Shown piece by piece: positions 1 through 9,199 of a DNA stretch of 64,000 bases. Under the pieces are notes generated by a model. That model was given only the letters and a program-made list of their open reading frames with translations. It did not search any database and had not been told where the DNA came from. The stretch spans positions 18,105,437 through 18,169,436 of the forward strand of contig NC_081555.1 of the NCBI RefSeq assembly GCF_963082655.1, in the 5' to 3' direction. A program made the translations under genes and the position numbers. Source of the DNA: Stomoxys calcitrans (taxonomy: Eukaryota; Arthropoda; Insecta; Diptera; Muscidae). Numbering within the stretch: the stretch's first letter is position 1; every line of letters starts with the position of its first letter.

Positions 1-780
1 TTTCTAACTCACCTTTTTAATGCATCTTTGAGTTAAGCAACTTATTACGAATAGGCTTGAGAGTAGTACCAGTATGTAGAGCACAAGAACTATTTAATAT
101 GGGAAAAGATACATGAGTTCCGTTTATTATAATTGAATTTTAAATAAAAAAATAATAATAATAATAATTAATGAATATATTTTTAAAAATTTAGATAGAG
201 GGCAACACCACGATTCAGTGATCCTATAAAATAAAAATAGGTTTTTGATCATCTAGAGATTTTATGTAGATTTAAACAGTCCGTCTGTCTGTCCAAATGA
301 TGATAGTGGTCAATTGAAAATAGGTCTGTTCGCTCACTTTTCCCAGTAAAAATTTTCCAGCTAAAAAATTTGCTGGAGAGTTGGAACAGCCGTTACATCG
401 TAGGCACTCAGTATTTGTGCAAGAGTCGGTGCCACCCGATCTCTCACTGAGACTCTCCACTCGATATCGCTGATTGTCTTCGACTGCAATTACAGCTACT
501 ACGGATGGAGCTTTCCACTATCCGAAACCTGAGGACGCGCCCGGTAGCTCGCTGCTAAGCTTCTCGTGATTACAATGAACAACACACAGATCGGAGCTCA
601 ATGTTCAAGCTTGTGTGGTGCTCACAGCTATCCCGTGCCGGTATCGCCTCCTGTTGTGTTATTGTTGTAGACACATATCAGTCCTACGAACCGGTAAAAG
701 ATAGCGCACCTAAGGAGCATGACGAGGATTGCTACCTCCACGTGGCGAAACAATAAAACGTGGTCAAATTTGTACAACAG
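1..780. other. Gene-free flank with decayed repeats
   Basis: I see no supportable gene here. A short AAT microsatellite lies near 148-170. Bases about 376-470 match, in inverted orientation, the block at 3425-3500 (shared stretch around the words for a 'cactcagtatttgtgcaagag'-type core), so this is an interspersed repeat. Bases 570-610 resemble 50510-50555 (shared 'cacaaatcggagct'-like core). The open frames on the minus strand have no recognisable protein features. Confidence 0.6.
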
Positions 781-1010
781 CCACAAATCATATGGAGCAA
801 TCTGCCATCTATTCATCAAGCTGATCGACGTTTTGCCAACACACACACAAAAAAATGTGTGTGCGTATGTGTGTACATGAAGAGAGAATACACGAGAAAT
901 GAGATAGCAACATAGAGAATGCAAACAAAAATCTTACATCTTAATACCGTCAAACCTGGCCGGCTGTTAACAGCTGTTCGCGTAAGACCACATTTTTAAA
1001 TCCACCTTGC
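781..1010. repeat. Duplicated block, empty-site copy
   Basis: This block aligns in the same orientation with 61293-61500 followed by 62465-62525. Both begin with 'ccacaaatcatatgg', pass through a TG/CA-rich stretch, share 'aataccgtcaaac' and then 'tggccggctgtt' and 'tgttcgcgtaagacca'. In this copy the two halves are continuous; in the other copy about 960 bp interrupts them. It may be the end of an unrecognised mobile element or a duplicated promoter-like piece, since the second copy lies upstream of the ZAD gene. No protein is encoded. Confidence 0.6.
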
Positions 1011-1227
1011 TACCTCCGCATAAAAATATGTTGCTACAACAACAACTCAATACCACTGATTGTCCGCGACTTATTCCGACTTGGCGGTACATGTTGTTGT
1101 TGTTTTAACCCCCACATATTTGCATGAGTGGAAGAAATCATTGGCGAGCACTCTTTGGGGAACAAAATCGTTCCGATGCATTGAGCCGGCGCTAGGCAAA
1201 TTAGGCGGTATATTTTATGTTATATAT

Positions 1228-1375
1228 TAGAGCTGGCAAACTATCGATCATCGTAAAATTCGATATTTGTAATAATAAATATCAATAGTATCGATACTAT
1301 CGTTAATTTTCCATCATCTCTATTTCAAACGAAAATGAGAAGTAAAAATCCTGAGATTGATTTTCGGAGGAGCAA
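1228..1375 (+). mobile_element. hAT-like MITE, partial copy
   Basis: This copy starts with 'tagagctggcaaactatcg' and matches the first 140 bases or so of the complete element at 1581-1972, including the 'atgagaagtaaaaatc' segment. I cannot find its right end, so it is truncated or diverged after about 1375. It is rich in 'atcgat' repeats. Confidence 0.6.
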
Positions 1376-1572
1376 TAGACTGATTAACTTACTACTTCAC
1401 CAGGGACTGGTTCTGGGATATCGAATGATATCAGCAGCAGTTGGAAAAATATTCTTTCCTTATCGATTGTATCTGGAAAGATTGTTGTAATTTTCTTCAA
1501 GAATTGATAAATGGTCCAACGCCTCAAATATGTTAATCTCATTGCATATGCTAGCTACCTGAGGTTGCACCA
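1376..1572. other. Intergenic, nothing recognised
   Basis: No gene or clear repeat seen between the two hAT-like copies. Confidence 0.4.
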
Positions 1573-1580
1573 CTAGGAGG

Positions 1581-1972
1581 TAGAGCTGGCAAACTATCGA
1601 TAATCGCAACATTCGATATTTTCAATAATAAATATCGATAGTATCGTTTATTTCCCATCACCTATATTTCAAACGGAAATGAGAAGTAAAAATCATGAGA
1701 TCGATTTATATAAAAGCAATATCAATCAAGCCAGTAGGAAGTCATGAGTGAAATCGTTGTACAAAATGTTAGTCTAATCGGATGAAAATTGCGCCCCCTA
1801 CAGGCGCAATGTATCTTAAAGGATACATTCAGTGTCAGATTGGTTATTTTTGTTTAGTTTTGCTAAAAATTTAACTTCCCATCGTACCCATCGGAAAAAT
1901 ATCAATCGATATTCAGACAAAAAATCAAATATCGATAGTATCGATAGTGCCATTGATATTTTGCCAGCTCTA
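1581..1972 (+). mobile_element. Complete hAT-like MITE with 8-bp target duplication
   Basis: The element begins 'tagagctggcaaa' and ends 'ttttgccagctcta', giving terminal inverted repeats of about 12 bases. It is flanked by a perfect 8-bp direct repeat 'ctaggagg' at 1573-1580 and 1973-1980. An 8-bp target duplication and TAGAG-type ends are typical of hAT transposons. The 392-bp interior encodes nothing and carries many 'atcgat' words, so this is a non-autonomous element needing a transposase from elsewhere. The perfect target duplication suggests a fairly recent insertion. Confidence 0.85.
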
Positions 1973-2148
1973 CTAGGAGGTCAGTGTCCACAGTAGAGAT
2001 GAAAAAGCAACAAAGATTCGACTGGTCTATGGAAAGCTAAAGTAACCAAGAACCGTTTTTTGGTATCCTTCATCCACTACGTTAACCGCCAAACAAACTC
2101 AACGAGATTTTGTTTGTTCAACTATAACTAAATTATCCCCCTTCTCTA

Positions 2149-2222
2149 TGTTGTTGTAGCGATGTGTAGCACACTGAGGCGGCAGCTCTTGCTGATGAGG
2201 AAACGGACCGGCTGCCAAGGGA
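2149..2222 (-). repeat. Short element with GGCAGCC/GGCTGCC hairpin (SINE-like)
   Basis: One of four copies in the window (others at 6144-6234, 6501-6586 and 27862-27966). It reads 'ttgttgtagc' then 'actgaggcggcagc' and 'cggctgcca', the inverse of the 27862 copy. Complementary arms of the GGCAGCC kind flank a second internal palindrome. In the direct orientation copies end in (CAA)n. It lies about 50 bp beyond the donor site of the gustatory receptor exon, so it would sit inside that intron. Confidence 0.6.
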
Positions 2223-2272
2223 TTGAAATCCAACCCTCCCACCCCCCTATCTCTAAATCTACTTATACTCAC

Positions 2273-3170
2273 AATGTATGTAGACATTTTGATTGAAACG
2301 TTTATCTCGCAAATAAGCGAGATTTACCACATTAAGAAGAGCCTCGCCGTTGTAGATGGTCACGAACAGTAGAGGCCAAGAAAAATAATCCAGCAGTTTG
2401 TTAACCAGCAATACTATACCATTTAAGATCATTTGAATCTTCATCAATTTTTGCACGAAAGGCCAAGATGGATTCTCTTCAGTAAACTGAAGCTGGCAAG
2501 CTTTATCAATCTGAGCTATCAAATAAACCAACTGCCGATGCACATGCAACAGAAACTCATAAACCAATTGTATGTAAACTCCAAATTCAATGCATTTCAC
2601 TTGTACGGCGGCCATAAAAAATAGCACAGCTATTCTAAATTCCATGTTGGCAAATTCTGACGTCAAGGTATTATTGAGGTTCAACATAACTCCCACCAAT
2701 ATCAGCCAACTTAAACCTGAAATTCTCAAAAGTTTCCATTTCAGAGGGTTTGCTCGAAAGTTTCCATTACACAAAGATTTCATATTGTATTCCAATTCTT
2801 TAATCATCATATGTAGTCTGCCCAATTTTTTATAATTTCCCAAGGCCATGAATTCCATAGAGATTTGACCCGCCACCAGCAGTATATTTTGGGAATAACT
2901 CAAGATTCTCGTTGTGGCATCTAGTTGATATTGCCGATTAACATTTTCAATAGCAACATGGTGTATAAGTGCCATATTTAGGGCCATGGCTATCAAAAGC
3001 AAGCAATAGCCCATATACAAAAGGAATAGCAATGAATGTATCCAGCGATTTAGATTTCCCTGTAGCAGAGGAGGTGGTACAGTCAAACCAAATATGGAAA
3101 ATATCCATTGATAGATATTTATGAATTTTAGATATATGGAAACACTTTGTTTATTCTCAGTTGCGAACAT
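2273..3170 (-). CDS. Gustatory receptor, first coding exon (7-TM chemoreceptor family)
   Basis: The exon encodes about 299 residues of an insect gustatory receptor, a ligand-gated cation channel of the plasma membrane of taste neurons. It starts at an ATG at 3168-3170. Hydrophobic segments lie near residues 43-68, 96-112, 152-166, 180-205 and 246-268, with a polar loop between the fourth and fifth, as in this family. The open frame stops shortly after a strong GTGAGT donor at 2267-2272, so I end the exon at 2273. A weaker donor, GTAAAT, exists about 60 bases earlier. The family normally ends in a further exon or two carrying the last membrane segment and a TYhhhhhQF motif. I could not find this in the 2.2 kb that remain, so either the intron is long and repeat-filled or the gene is broken. 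The subfamily cannot be named. Confidence 0.75.
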
Positions 3171-3424
3171 TATAAAGTAAAATTTTCAACGAATTTTAGA
3201 CTGCAAATGGCGTTTGGCATTAGAACTCATGTGATGTATTTACCCTTATACAAATTAGATGTTCACCAATGATAATGTTCTAATAAATGTATGACCATTA
3301 GCATTCATAGTAAGCATTGCTAATGAATCAATGACAAATGGAAAGGCAATATCTAGGTATAATCAAGAATTAGTAAGTTGCAATTAACAAATTTTTTAAT
3401 TCACTTATAAGATGAATGATATGC
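3171..3424. other. Gr upstream region
   Basis: AT-rich sequence upstream of the receptor exon on the minus strand. Several 'aatgat'-rich words are present but no convincing promoter element. Confidence 0.4.
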
Positions 3425-3500
3425 AGTAGAGAGTACCAGTGATAGGCCGGGCGGCACCGGCTCTTGCTTATGTACTGAGTGCCTATGATACGCCTTGAAA
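3425..3500 (+). repeat. Interspersed repeat, inverted partner of 376-470
   Basis: The stretch with 'gcggcaccggctcttgc' and 'actgagtgcctatgat' is the reverse complement of 376-470 with substitutions. The two copies flank the receptor exon as a distant inverted pair. No coding content. Confidence 0.55.
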
Positions 3501-3524
3501 TAAACAATGGTCATAATGTTTCAT

Positions 3525-3736
3525 CCTGGCAGGAACATCAGAAAATTTTTAGCGGTGGTTATTCTCTCCCAATGCTGGCGACATTTGTAAAGAGGTGTCG
3601 CTCTGCGTCTCGCCGTTCGGACTCGGCTATAATTTGAGCTTTAAATTGAATCGGACAGCACTTATTGATTTGTGAGAAGTTTGCCCCAGTTCCTTAATGG
3701 AATGTTCATGGGCAAATTTGCATAATGTTTCTGCGG
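3525..3736 (+). mobile_element. tRNA-derived SINE, body without intact tRNA head
   Basis: The body reads 'aggaacatcagaaaattttt', 'aatgctggcgacatttgt', 'ctcgccgttcggactcgg', 'gaatcggacagcac' and 'gtgagaagtttgcccc', matching the fuller copy at 20886-21158 in inverse orientation. The tRNA-like head is degraded. A plus-strand open frame starting at 3697 lies on the end of this SINE and is not a gene. Confidence 0.75.
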
Positions 3737-3987
3737 TGGACGGTGCTTCGGACTTCTATCCAACCTCTGTGAACGCCCGTGGGGTGCTTGACATTTTTTC
3801 TCTCTCCTTTTCTTCCGCTACCAAAAATCAATCGGATATCAAAAATTATAGCCCCTGTACTCCGAATAGCCTTTTGAGTCCCAAAACGCCTCGTTCGAAA
3901 ATAGTTTCCATGATTTTTCTATGATTTCTTTGATTGGCAAAGTTATTTAAAAAAACTATTTTTTTTGTTGTTTGCAAAATTATTTTT

Positions 3988-3993
3988 TTTATT
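3988..3993 (-). terminator. Polyadenylation signal AATAAA for the transposase-derived gene
   Basis: AATAAA on the minus strand, about 27 bases beyond the stop codon of the 4020-5465 gene. The spacing is short but allowed. Confidence 0.45.
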
Positions 3994-4019
3994 TTTGCTT
4001 ATCCGATGTCCATGCCAAT

Positions 4020-5465
4020 TTACTCCCACAAATCAACATGAACATCATTGTCCATATTTGTATTAGTATTTGTGCCACTTAAAGGGTCATCATCCAGCGG
4101 TTGATTGATATGATCGCTAGCATTGTTCTCTGTGCCACCTGAACTAAATTTTCTATAAATTTTCATAAGAGCTTCTAACTCAGGTGAGGAAAATTTCAAT
4201 TTCATCTTCTTATTGGCAGCCTGTAGCTTTTCCATAATTTCATTATCCAACATATTACAAAACTCTTGCCACTCTAAAGATATCACAGACTTATGGCTTG
4301 TTGAAGTTTGTGTTGATAGTTCACCTGTATCTATGTGTTCTATAAGGCAAGATTTCAAAGCTTCAGGTTCTTCCTCAGAGTCATTATCGGTATCCATTAT
4401 TTTGGGTTGAAATTTTGGCAATAAATCAATTTGTATTTTGGTAATATCTAAAGGATATATTCCAGATTCTAGGAAAGTCTTGGTCATTTCTTCTTTGGTC
4501 AATTTGTTCATTAACACACTTTTAATCAAATCCAATAGATTAGAAAGTTTTTTATGTGTCATGTTTTTCAGGCCATCTAAAATCGCAGTTTGTAAGGTTT
4601 GTTGAAGTTTAAAGGATGTGGGATATGAATTTACTTGGTAAACTTTTAAATTGCGAAACAGTTCATAAAGCATCACTTTTGGCAGATGTGATTCGCTGTT
4701 CAAAAATAACAAAATGGGCTCATCTATACCTTTTTGGCTTATAAAAGATTTCAAAACATGCTCCTGATAGTAGTGATATATATTCTCTTGATCCTGATGA
4801 TAAGGTACATTCTCACAATTGTATTTAACCCAACCACGGGGCAAGCTCATTGAGTCAAAATCTTCTTGGCTTTTCTCAGAGTCTTTGAGATTAGCCGCAA
4901 TTAGTAAAGGAGGTGTGGCCATACCACTGGCCGAGAAGGATAATATAATTTTATAGTTTTCTGTTATATGTAATTTGCAGCAATAAAATATGTGTTGAGG
5001 ATTTTTAAGACATTCCAGTTGCTGCTCTTGGCAGTATTCCGTAAGGTTTCGAAACCAATTTTCCAATGCCATTTGATCAAAGTATCGACAATTTTTGTAT
5101 AGGCCCATTGCTATTTTGACGCTATTGTGTTTTTGGCGAAAGTATTTACACCATTCCTTGTTGAATTTCTGCTCCAAACCACTTGAGGATTTGGATAAGT
5201 TTGCCGCTTCCTGTCTTAGCATTAAATTGGTAATGGGACCAAAGCCCATATAATGACAATATACAAACCAATTGGTTAGACGTTGTTCCTCGGATTCGGA
5301 AAGTCGTCCACTTTTCTCCAGTCTTAGCTCGTCAACCTTCCGCTTGTTTAAATGTGCATGTATTGTGGATCTTGCCACACCGAATGTAACAGAGGCCTGA
5401 CGCAAGGACATGCCTTTTTTCACTGCACTGAGGGCATTTTTCATTTTGGTAGCTTCGTGTGGCAT
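4020..5465 (-). CDS. pogo/Tigger-type transposase-derived protein, possibly domesticated
   Basis: A 481-residue uninterrupted frame from an ATG at 5463-5465. Residues about 8-42 form a Psq-type helix-turn-helix (SLRQASVTFGVARSTIHAHL). Residues about 52-120 resemble the second CENP-B/Tc5 DNA-binding domain. Residues about 130-310 follow a DDE_1 transposase fold: ASGMATPPLLI matches the usual 'ASG...PP' strand, GWV the tryptophan motif, and PILLFLNSESHL the second catalytic strand. The catalytic acids look lost: the usual 'DET' site reads FYCCKLH, the 'DGHSSH' site reads NSESH, and the 'QPLD' site reads QQTL. The C-terminus is acidic and low in complexity. I see no terminal inverted repeats or TA duplication tight around the frame. 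An intact frame without catalytic residues, amid broken transposons, suggests a host-used DNA-binding protein. The alternative is a recent inactive insertion. No introns seen. Confidence 0.8.
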   Translation of the reverse strand: MPHEATKMKNALSAVKKGMSLRQASVTFGVARSTIHAHLNKRKVDELRLEKSGRLSESEEQRLTNWFVYCHYMGFGPITNLMLRQEAANLSKSSSGLEQKFNKEWCKYFRQKHNSVKIAMGLYKNCRYFDQMALENWFRNLTEYCQEQQLECLKNPQHIFYCCKLHITENYKIILSFSASGMATPPLLIAANLKDSEKSQEDFDSMSLPRGWVKYNCENVPYHQDQENIYHYYQEHVLKSFISQKGIDEPILLFLNSESHLPKVMLYELFRNLKVYQVNSYPTSFKLQQTLQTAILDGLKNMTHKKLSNLLDLIKSVLMNKLTKEEMTKTFLESGIYPLDITKIQIDLLPKFQPKIMDTDNDSEEEPEALKSCLIEHIDTGELSTQTSTSHKSVISLEWQEFCNMLDNEIMEKLQAANKKMKLKFSSPELEALMKIYRKFSSGGTENNASDHINQPLDDDPLSGTNTNTNMDNDVHVDLWE

Positions 5466-5591
5466 TTCGATTTATGGTAGAGTTTTGCCGGCAGCAACAA
5501 ATAGCAAAACAAAAATATATTCACTCACCTTGAATTGATGACAGATGTACATCAACTGTTTCCTATGTTACAGAGTTGTAAAAAATATATA

Positions 5592-5828
5592 TTGGGTTGC
5601 CCAAAAAGTAATTGCGGATTTTTTAAAAGAAACTAAATGCATTTTTAATAAAACTTAGAATGAACTTTAATCAAATATACGTTTTTTACACTTTTTTTCT
5701 AAAGCAAGCTAAAAGTAACAGCTGATAACTGACAGAAGAAAGAATGCAATTACAGAGTCACAAGCTGTGAAAAAATTTGTCAACGCCGACTATATGAAAA
5801 ATCCGCAATTACTTTTTGGGCAACCCAA
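5592..5828 (-). mobile_element. Mariner-derived MITE, complete
   Basis: This 237-bp element has long inverted ends beginning 'ttgggttgcccaaaaagt' and a TA on each side (5590-5591, 5829-5830). It consists only of the two ends of the mariner at 55543-56493 joined together, with no transposase. It sits about 125 bp upstream of the 4020-5465 gene start. Confidence 0.9.
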
Positions 5829-6143
5829 TATTTCGCTTTATTGAAACGGATATTATATATAAACTTTTAAAAAAATGCATAAAATCAATCCACTCTTTGT
5901 ACCTATAGGGAAATGTCGCTTAACACTGCGCCAAACATGGCTAGCATTCTCTTACACCCACACTCACACCCACTCACACTTAATTTGCTGCACCATTCTT
6001 ACTTTGTGGTAGGGTCAAGCAATGAATTGGGGTGTACTGTTTACTTCTTAACATAATGGCTTAACTCCCTGGAAATGCGGATGTAGTGGGAAAGCCGTTA
6101 CTCAATAAGAGGCCAAATAAACATCATTAAAACTCAATCCTAT
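5829..6143. other. Intergenic, nothing recognised
   Basis: AT-rich with a short CACTCA-type run near 5950-5985. No gene seen. Confidence 0.5.
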
Positions 6144-6234
6144 TGCAGCCGGTTGTACGTACCGTGTTGGCCCGATGGAATCTTTCATCGGCAACGACTG
6201 CCGTCTCACTGTACAACACACTGCTACAACCACA
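6144..6234 (+). repeat. SINE-like hairpin element with CAA-type tail
   Basis: Direct-orientation copy: 'gcagccggttgtacgtacc', a 'ccgatgga/tttcatcgg' palindrome, 'ctgtacaacacactgctac' and a short 'aacca' tail. The tail 'acaacacactgctacaac' closely matches the end of the LINE at 60988-61012. Confidence 0.7.
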
Positions 6235-6500
6235 TTAAAACTGCAAACACCCGTTAAGAGATCGTATGTAGGTTTGTTTTTTAAAATTAAAAATTGACAT
6301 ACTGTAATGATTACTAAATGGCTGAAGCGTTTATCAATTTATATATTTCTTTAAAATAAAGATATAGGATTAAGTTGTGTAATATTAGAAGTGGTCAATC
6401 ATACTCAATTGAACATTTTTAGTTCTTTGAAAAACAATAGTAGGCGACAGACCAAAGGCTCATGTTTTTTCAATCGTTATCACGAGATCTCGAACTGTGT

Positions 6501-6586
6501 GGTTGTTGAGTGTGGTTGAGGCGGCAGCCCTAGCCGATGAAGGAATCCACCGGGACAATCCGGTACGTACAATCGGCTGCCATGGA
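6501..6586 (-). repeat. SINE-like hairpin element, inverted copy
   Basis: Inverse copy of the family with 'gaggcggcagccctagc', 'ccgatgaaggaatcc' and 'caatcggctgcca'. Its (CAA)n tail side is degraded. Confidence 0.65.
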
Positions 6587-6639
6587 ACTGTGTGGTGTTC
6601 ATGAGCATCTCAGCTGAGAGCAGCCGCGATCTGTGGATC

Positions 6640-8610
6640 TAAAAAGATGGATCAGCAGAGGAATACCTCAAGGAGATGTACTGTCTCCTCTACTTTGGAA
6701 TATAGCCATTATTATTGCCTCTGGAAGAAAAAGGCGTAAAAGTGGTCGCCTATGCTGATGACGTGGCAATTGCGGTCAGGGGAAAGTTTTCCAGCACTCC
6801 ATGAGGAAGCTCTGCGTGCAACAGCAAAGTGGGCTACCGAAAGTGGTCCAAGTATAAATCAGTACAAGACAGAATTAGTTTTTTTCAGCTGGAGATAAAA
6901 GTTGCCTACAGTGGAACCTGTCTCCTTGGATGGAGAGAATGTTCCATTTATAGAAAGCGCAAAATACCTGGGTGTTTTGCTGGGCAGGAAATTGAACTTC
7001 AAATCCAACATTTTGGAAAGGGCAAGAAAGGCAACTCTTGCAATATACACCTGCAAGAGAGCCATTGGCAAAAGCTGGAAGTTAAGACCGCGTGTCATGC
7101 ATTGGGTGTACCCAAGTGTATTGCAGTTGTCAGACTTATAATGCTATATGGTGTTGTGGTCTGGTGGACGGCGCTTCAAAAGTCCACCCACTGCTCAATA
7201 CTTAACCGGATCCAAAGGATGGCTTGTTTGTGCATCACAACCGCACTGAGGATGACACCATCTGATGCACTGAAATGAATGCTACATCTTATGCTTCTGG
7301 ACATTGTGGCTACCCAAATTGCAGCGACCACTGCCGTGGGGTTAAGGAAGTTTTCTCATTGGTCATGTGGCGGCTACGTACGCTGTGTTATCTAAAGTTC
7401 TAGTTAGTGTGGATTACACCCTACCTGAGCCGCTTTTTTATAAAAAAGGATGGCTTGTTTCTTTGTGCATCACAACCGCACTGAGGATGACACCATCTGA
7501 TGCACTGAAATGAATGCTACATCTTATGCTTCCGGGCATTGTGGCTACCCAAATTGCAGCGACCACTGTCGTGAGGTTAAGGGAGTTTTCTCATTGGTCA
7601 TGTGACGGCTACGGACGCTGTGTTATCTATAGTTGTAGTAAGTGTGGATTACACCCTACCTGAGCCGCTTTTTAATAAAAAGTACCGTACCACTATTCCT
7701 GATAGAACCGATTGGAACTACGATATCCCTGGTAACAGAAGTTACATAGACTTCTATACGGATGTAATCTAAAGATATTGAACTGGTCGTATCAAGCAGA
7801 GAACCTTGCAATTAAGGAAGTGGTGGAATGGCTAAGATAAAATGTCATTACGACGATTGGCATAAATATCTTCTCAGACGGCCAGGCAGCTATTAAATCC
7901 CTGGAGAACATATTTCTGAACACAAAAACCGCCCTCGACTGTGGCAGATCTCTCAACGAGATGGCTGAATAGTTCAAAATTCACCTGTTGTGGGTGCCGG
8001 GCCACAGAGATACCCAAGGGAATTGTAAAGCGGACGAGCTTGCGAGACTAGGAATTACCCTACACATTCCAGGGATAGTGGATTCTGTGGGTATGCCTCT
8101 AGCGACATATAAGCAAAGTTTTCTGGACCAGGCCCAAAGGACAACGAATGATAGATGGTAACAAAGAGGGGGCTGTGAGCTTTCCAAAACTATATGGTCT
8201 AATGTAGACTTGAAGAGGTCTACTGCTTGTTTGCCATTGGCAAGAACAGACGTCTCAGTCATTGTGTTCGTTATGACAGGTAACTGTCTAATCGGAAAAC
8301 ATGCTGATAAACTGAAGGTTGCCAGCAATGACTGTTGCAGAGGCTGTGAGGACATCGGAGAAGAAGAGACTTTTGAACACCTTCTGTGTGTGTGTCCCGC
8401 ACGAGCAGTCAGAAGGAGTTTCACTTTAGGTTCCCATTTCTTTGAGAACATTCGCAAGTTATTGGGCTTTTTAAAGCGATCTGGATGGTTCAACGGTAGG
8501 AACTAGAAGGCATCTTCCTTCTTCTGTTACTGGGGTATCACAATGAAAAAAAACGTCTAAGTGAGTCTGATGGCCAAAGACCACAAAGCTTACCAAAAAA
8601 AAAAAAATGC
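6640..8610 (+). pseudogene. RNase H-bearing non-LTR retrotransposon remnant (RT, RNase H, zinc knuckle)
   Basis: Broken frames give, in order: reverse transcriptase around SRGIPQGDVLSPLLWN and the YADD box (VVAYADDVAIAVRGKF, about 6650-6790, across a frameshift); the thumb (AKYLGVLLGRKLNFKSN, about 6960-7010; MLYGVVVWWTALQKS, about 7140-7185); an RNase H-like stretch (FSDGQAAIKSLE, about 7870-7905; LLWVPGHRDTQGNCKADELA, about 7987-8046); and a C-terminal Cys/His segment (CCRGCEDIGEEETFEHLLCVC, about 8333-8395). An A-rich run near 8596-8608 may be the poly(A) tail. Many stops and frameshifts make this a dead 5'-truncated copy. The domain order fits the LOA/I/R1 group. The same family occurs on the minus strand at 45945-48455 and 58885-59480. 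Confidence 0.85.
7217..7678 (+). repeat. 231-bp tandem duplication inside the non-LTR remnant
   Basis: The segment beginning 'ggatggcttgttt' at 7217 recurs at 7448 and runs to a second 'cctgagccgcttttt' near 7675. The copies differ by few substitutions, so the duplication came after the element had died. Confidence 0.85.
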
Positions 8611-8904
8611 AAAGCAGACAAAGTTGTGGTGGGTTTTGGCCACCATAAATGGTTAACCTGTGTCAGGCTATCATTTGCGGAACTTGGGCTACGGCTGGAG
8701 CCCCAATTGTTCATTACGATGCAAGGCTCTTTTGTGGATGAGAGAAGTTGAAGACGGTCGGACAACTTTTGTGTAGTTTCTCTGTGATAAGGAGGAGAAG
8801 ACACAAAATTATGGATACATTTTGTACCCAAAGTTGGTTACCCAACATCCCTGCTAGGAGTTAGAATCTTAATAAGATTTTTTCTTAATTAACTTACACA
8901 AGCT
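8611..8904. other. Intergenic, nothing recognised
   Basis: Between the poly(A)-like end of the retrotransposon and the presumed 3' end of the KLF gene. An open minus-strand frame at 8538-8831 has no family features. Confidence 0.4.
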
Positions 8905-8910
8905 TTTATT
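8905..8910 (-). terminator. Candidate polyadenylation signal of the KLF15-type gene
   Basis: AATAAA on the minus strand, about 290 bases after the stop codon at 9200. The transcript end was not observed. Confidence 0.4.
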
Positions 8911-9199
8911 GCACAATTAATACCATAGACAAAGGAAAGGTTTGAACTTTAAAAATCAGAATGTTAATGAAATAACTCAAAAGCTGTACGATCTGTGTCA
9001 CACTCACATTTAAACGACTGAGAATTTGACATTTCTTCCATCTGTTAGAACTTTTTTGAACAAATTGTTATGAGTCTATAGATTTCCTTTGTCTATGTTA
9101 ATACTTAGTAAAATTCTTATATAAAATTTTTTCTTATCTTTGAACAATTGAAAAAAAAATTTATCTAACAATTAACTAAAAACTCGAAGCAAACATTTT

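Noticed and set aside
2259..2287. A TYIV-like peptide in another frame just after the receptor donor, resembling the C-terminal receptor motif
   Set aside because: It overlaps the donor site itself, lacks the following QF residues and would need splicing without an acceptor; taken as chance.
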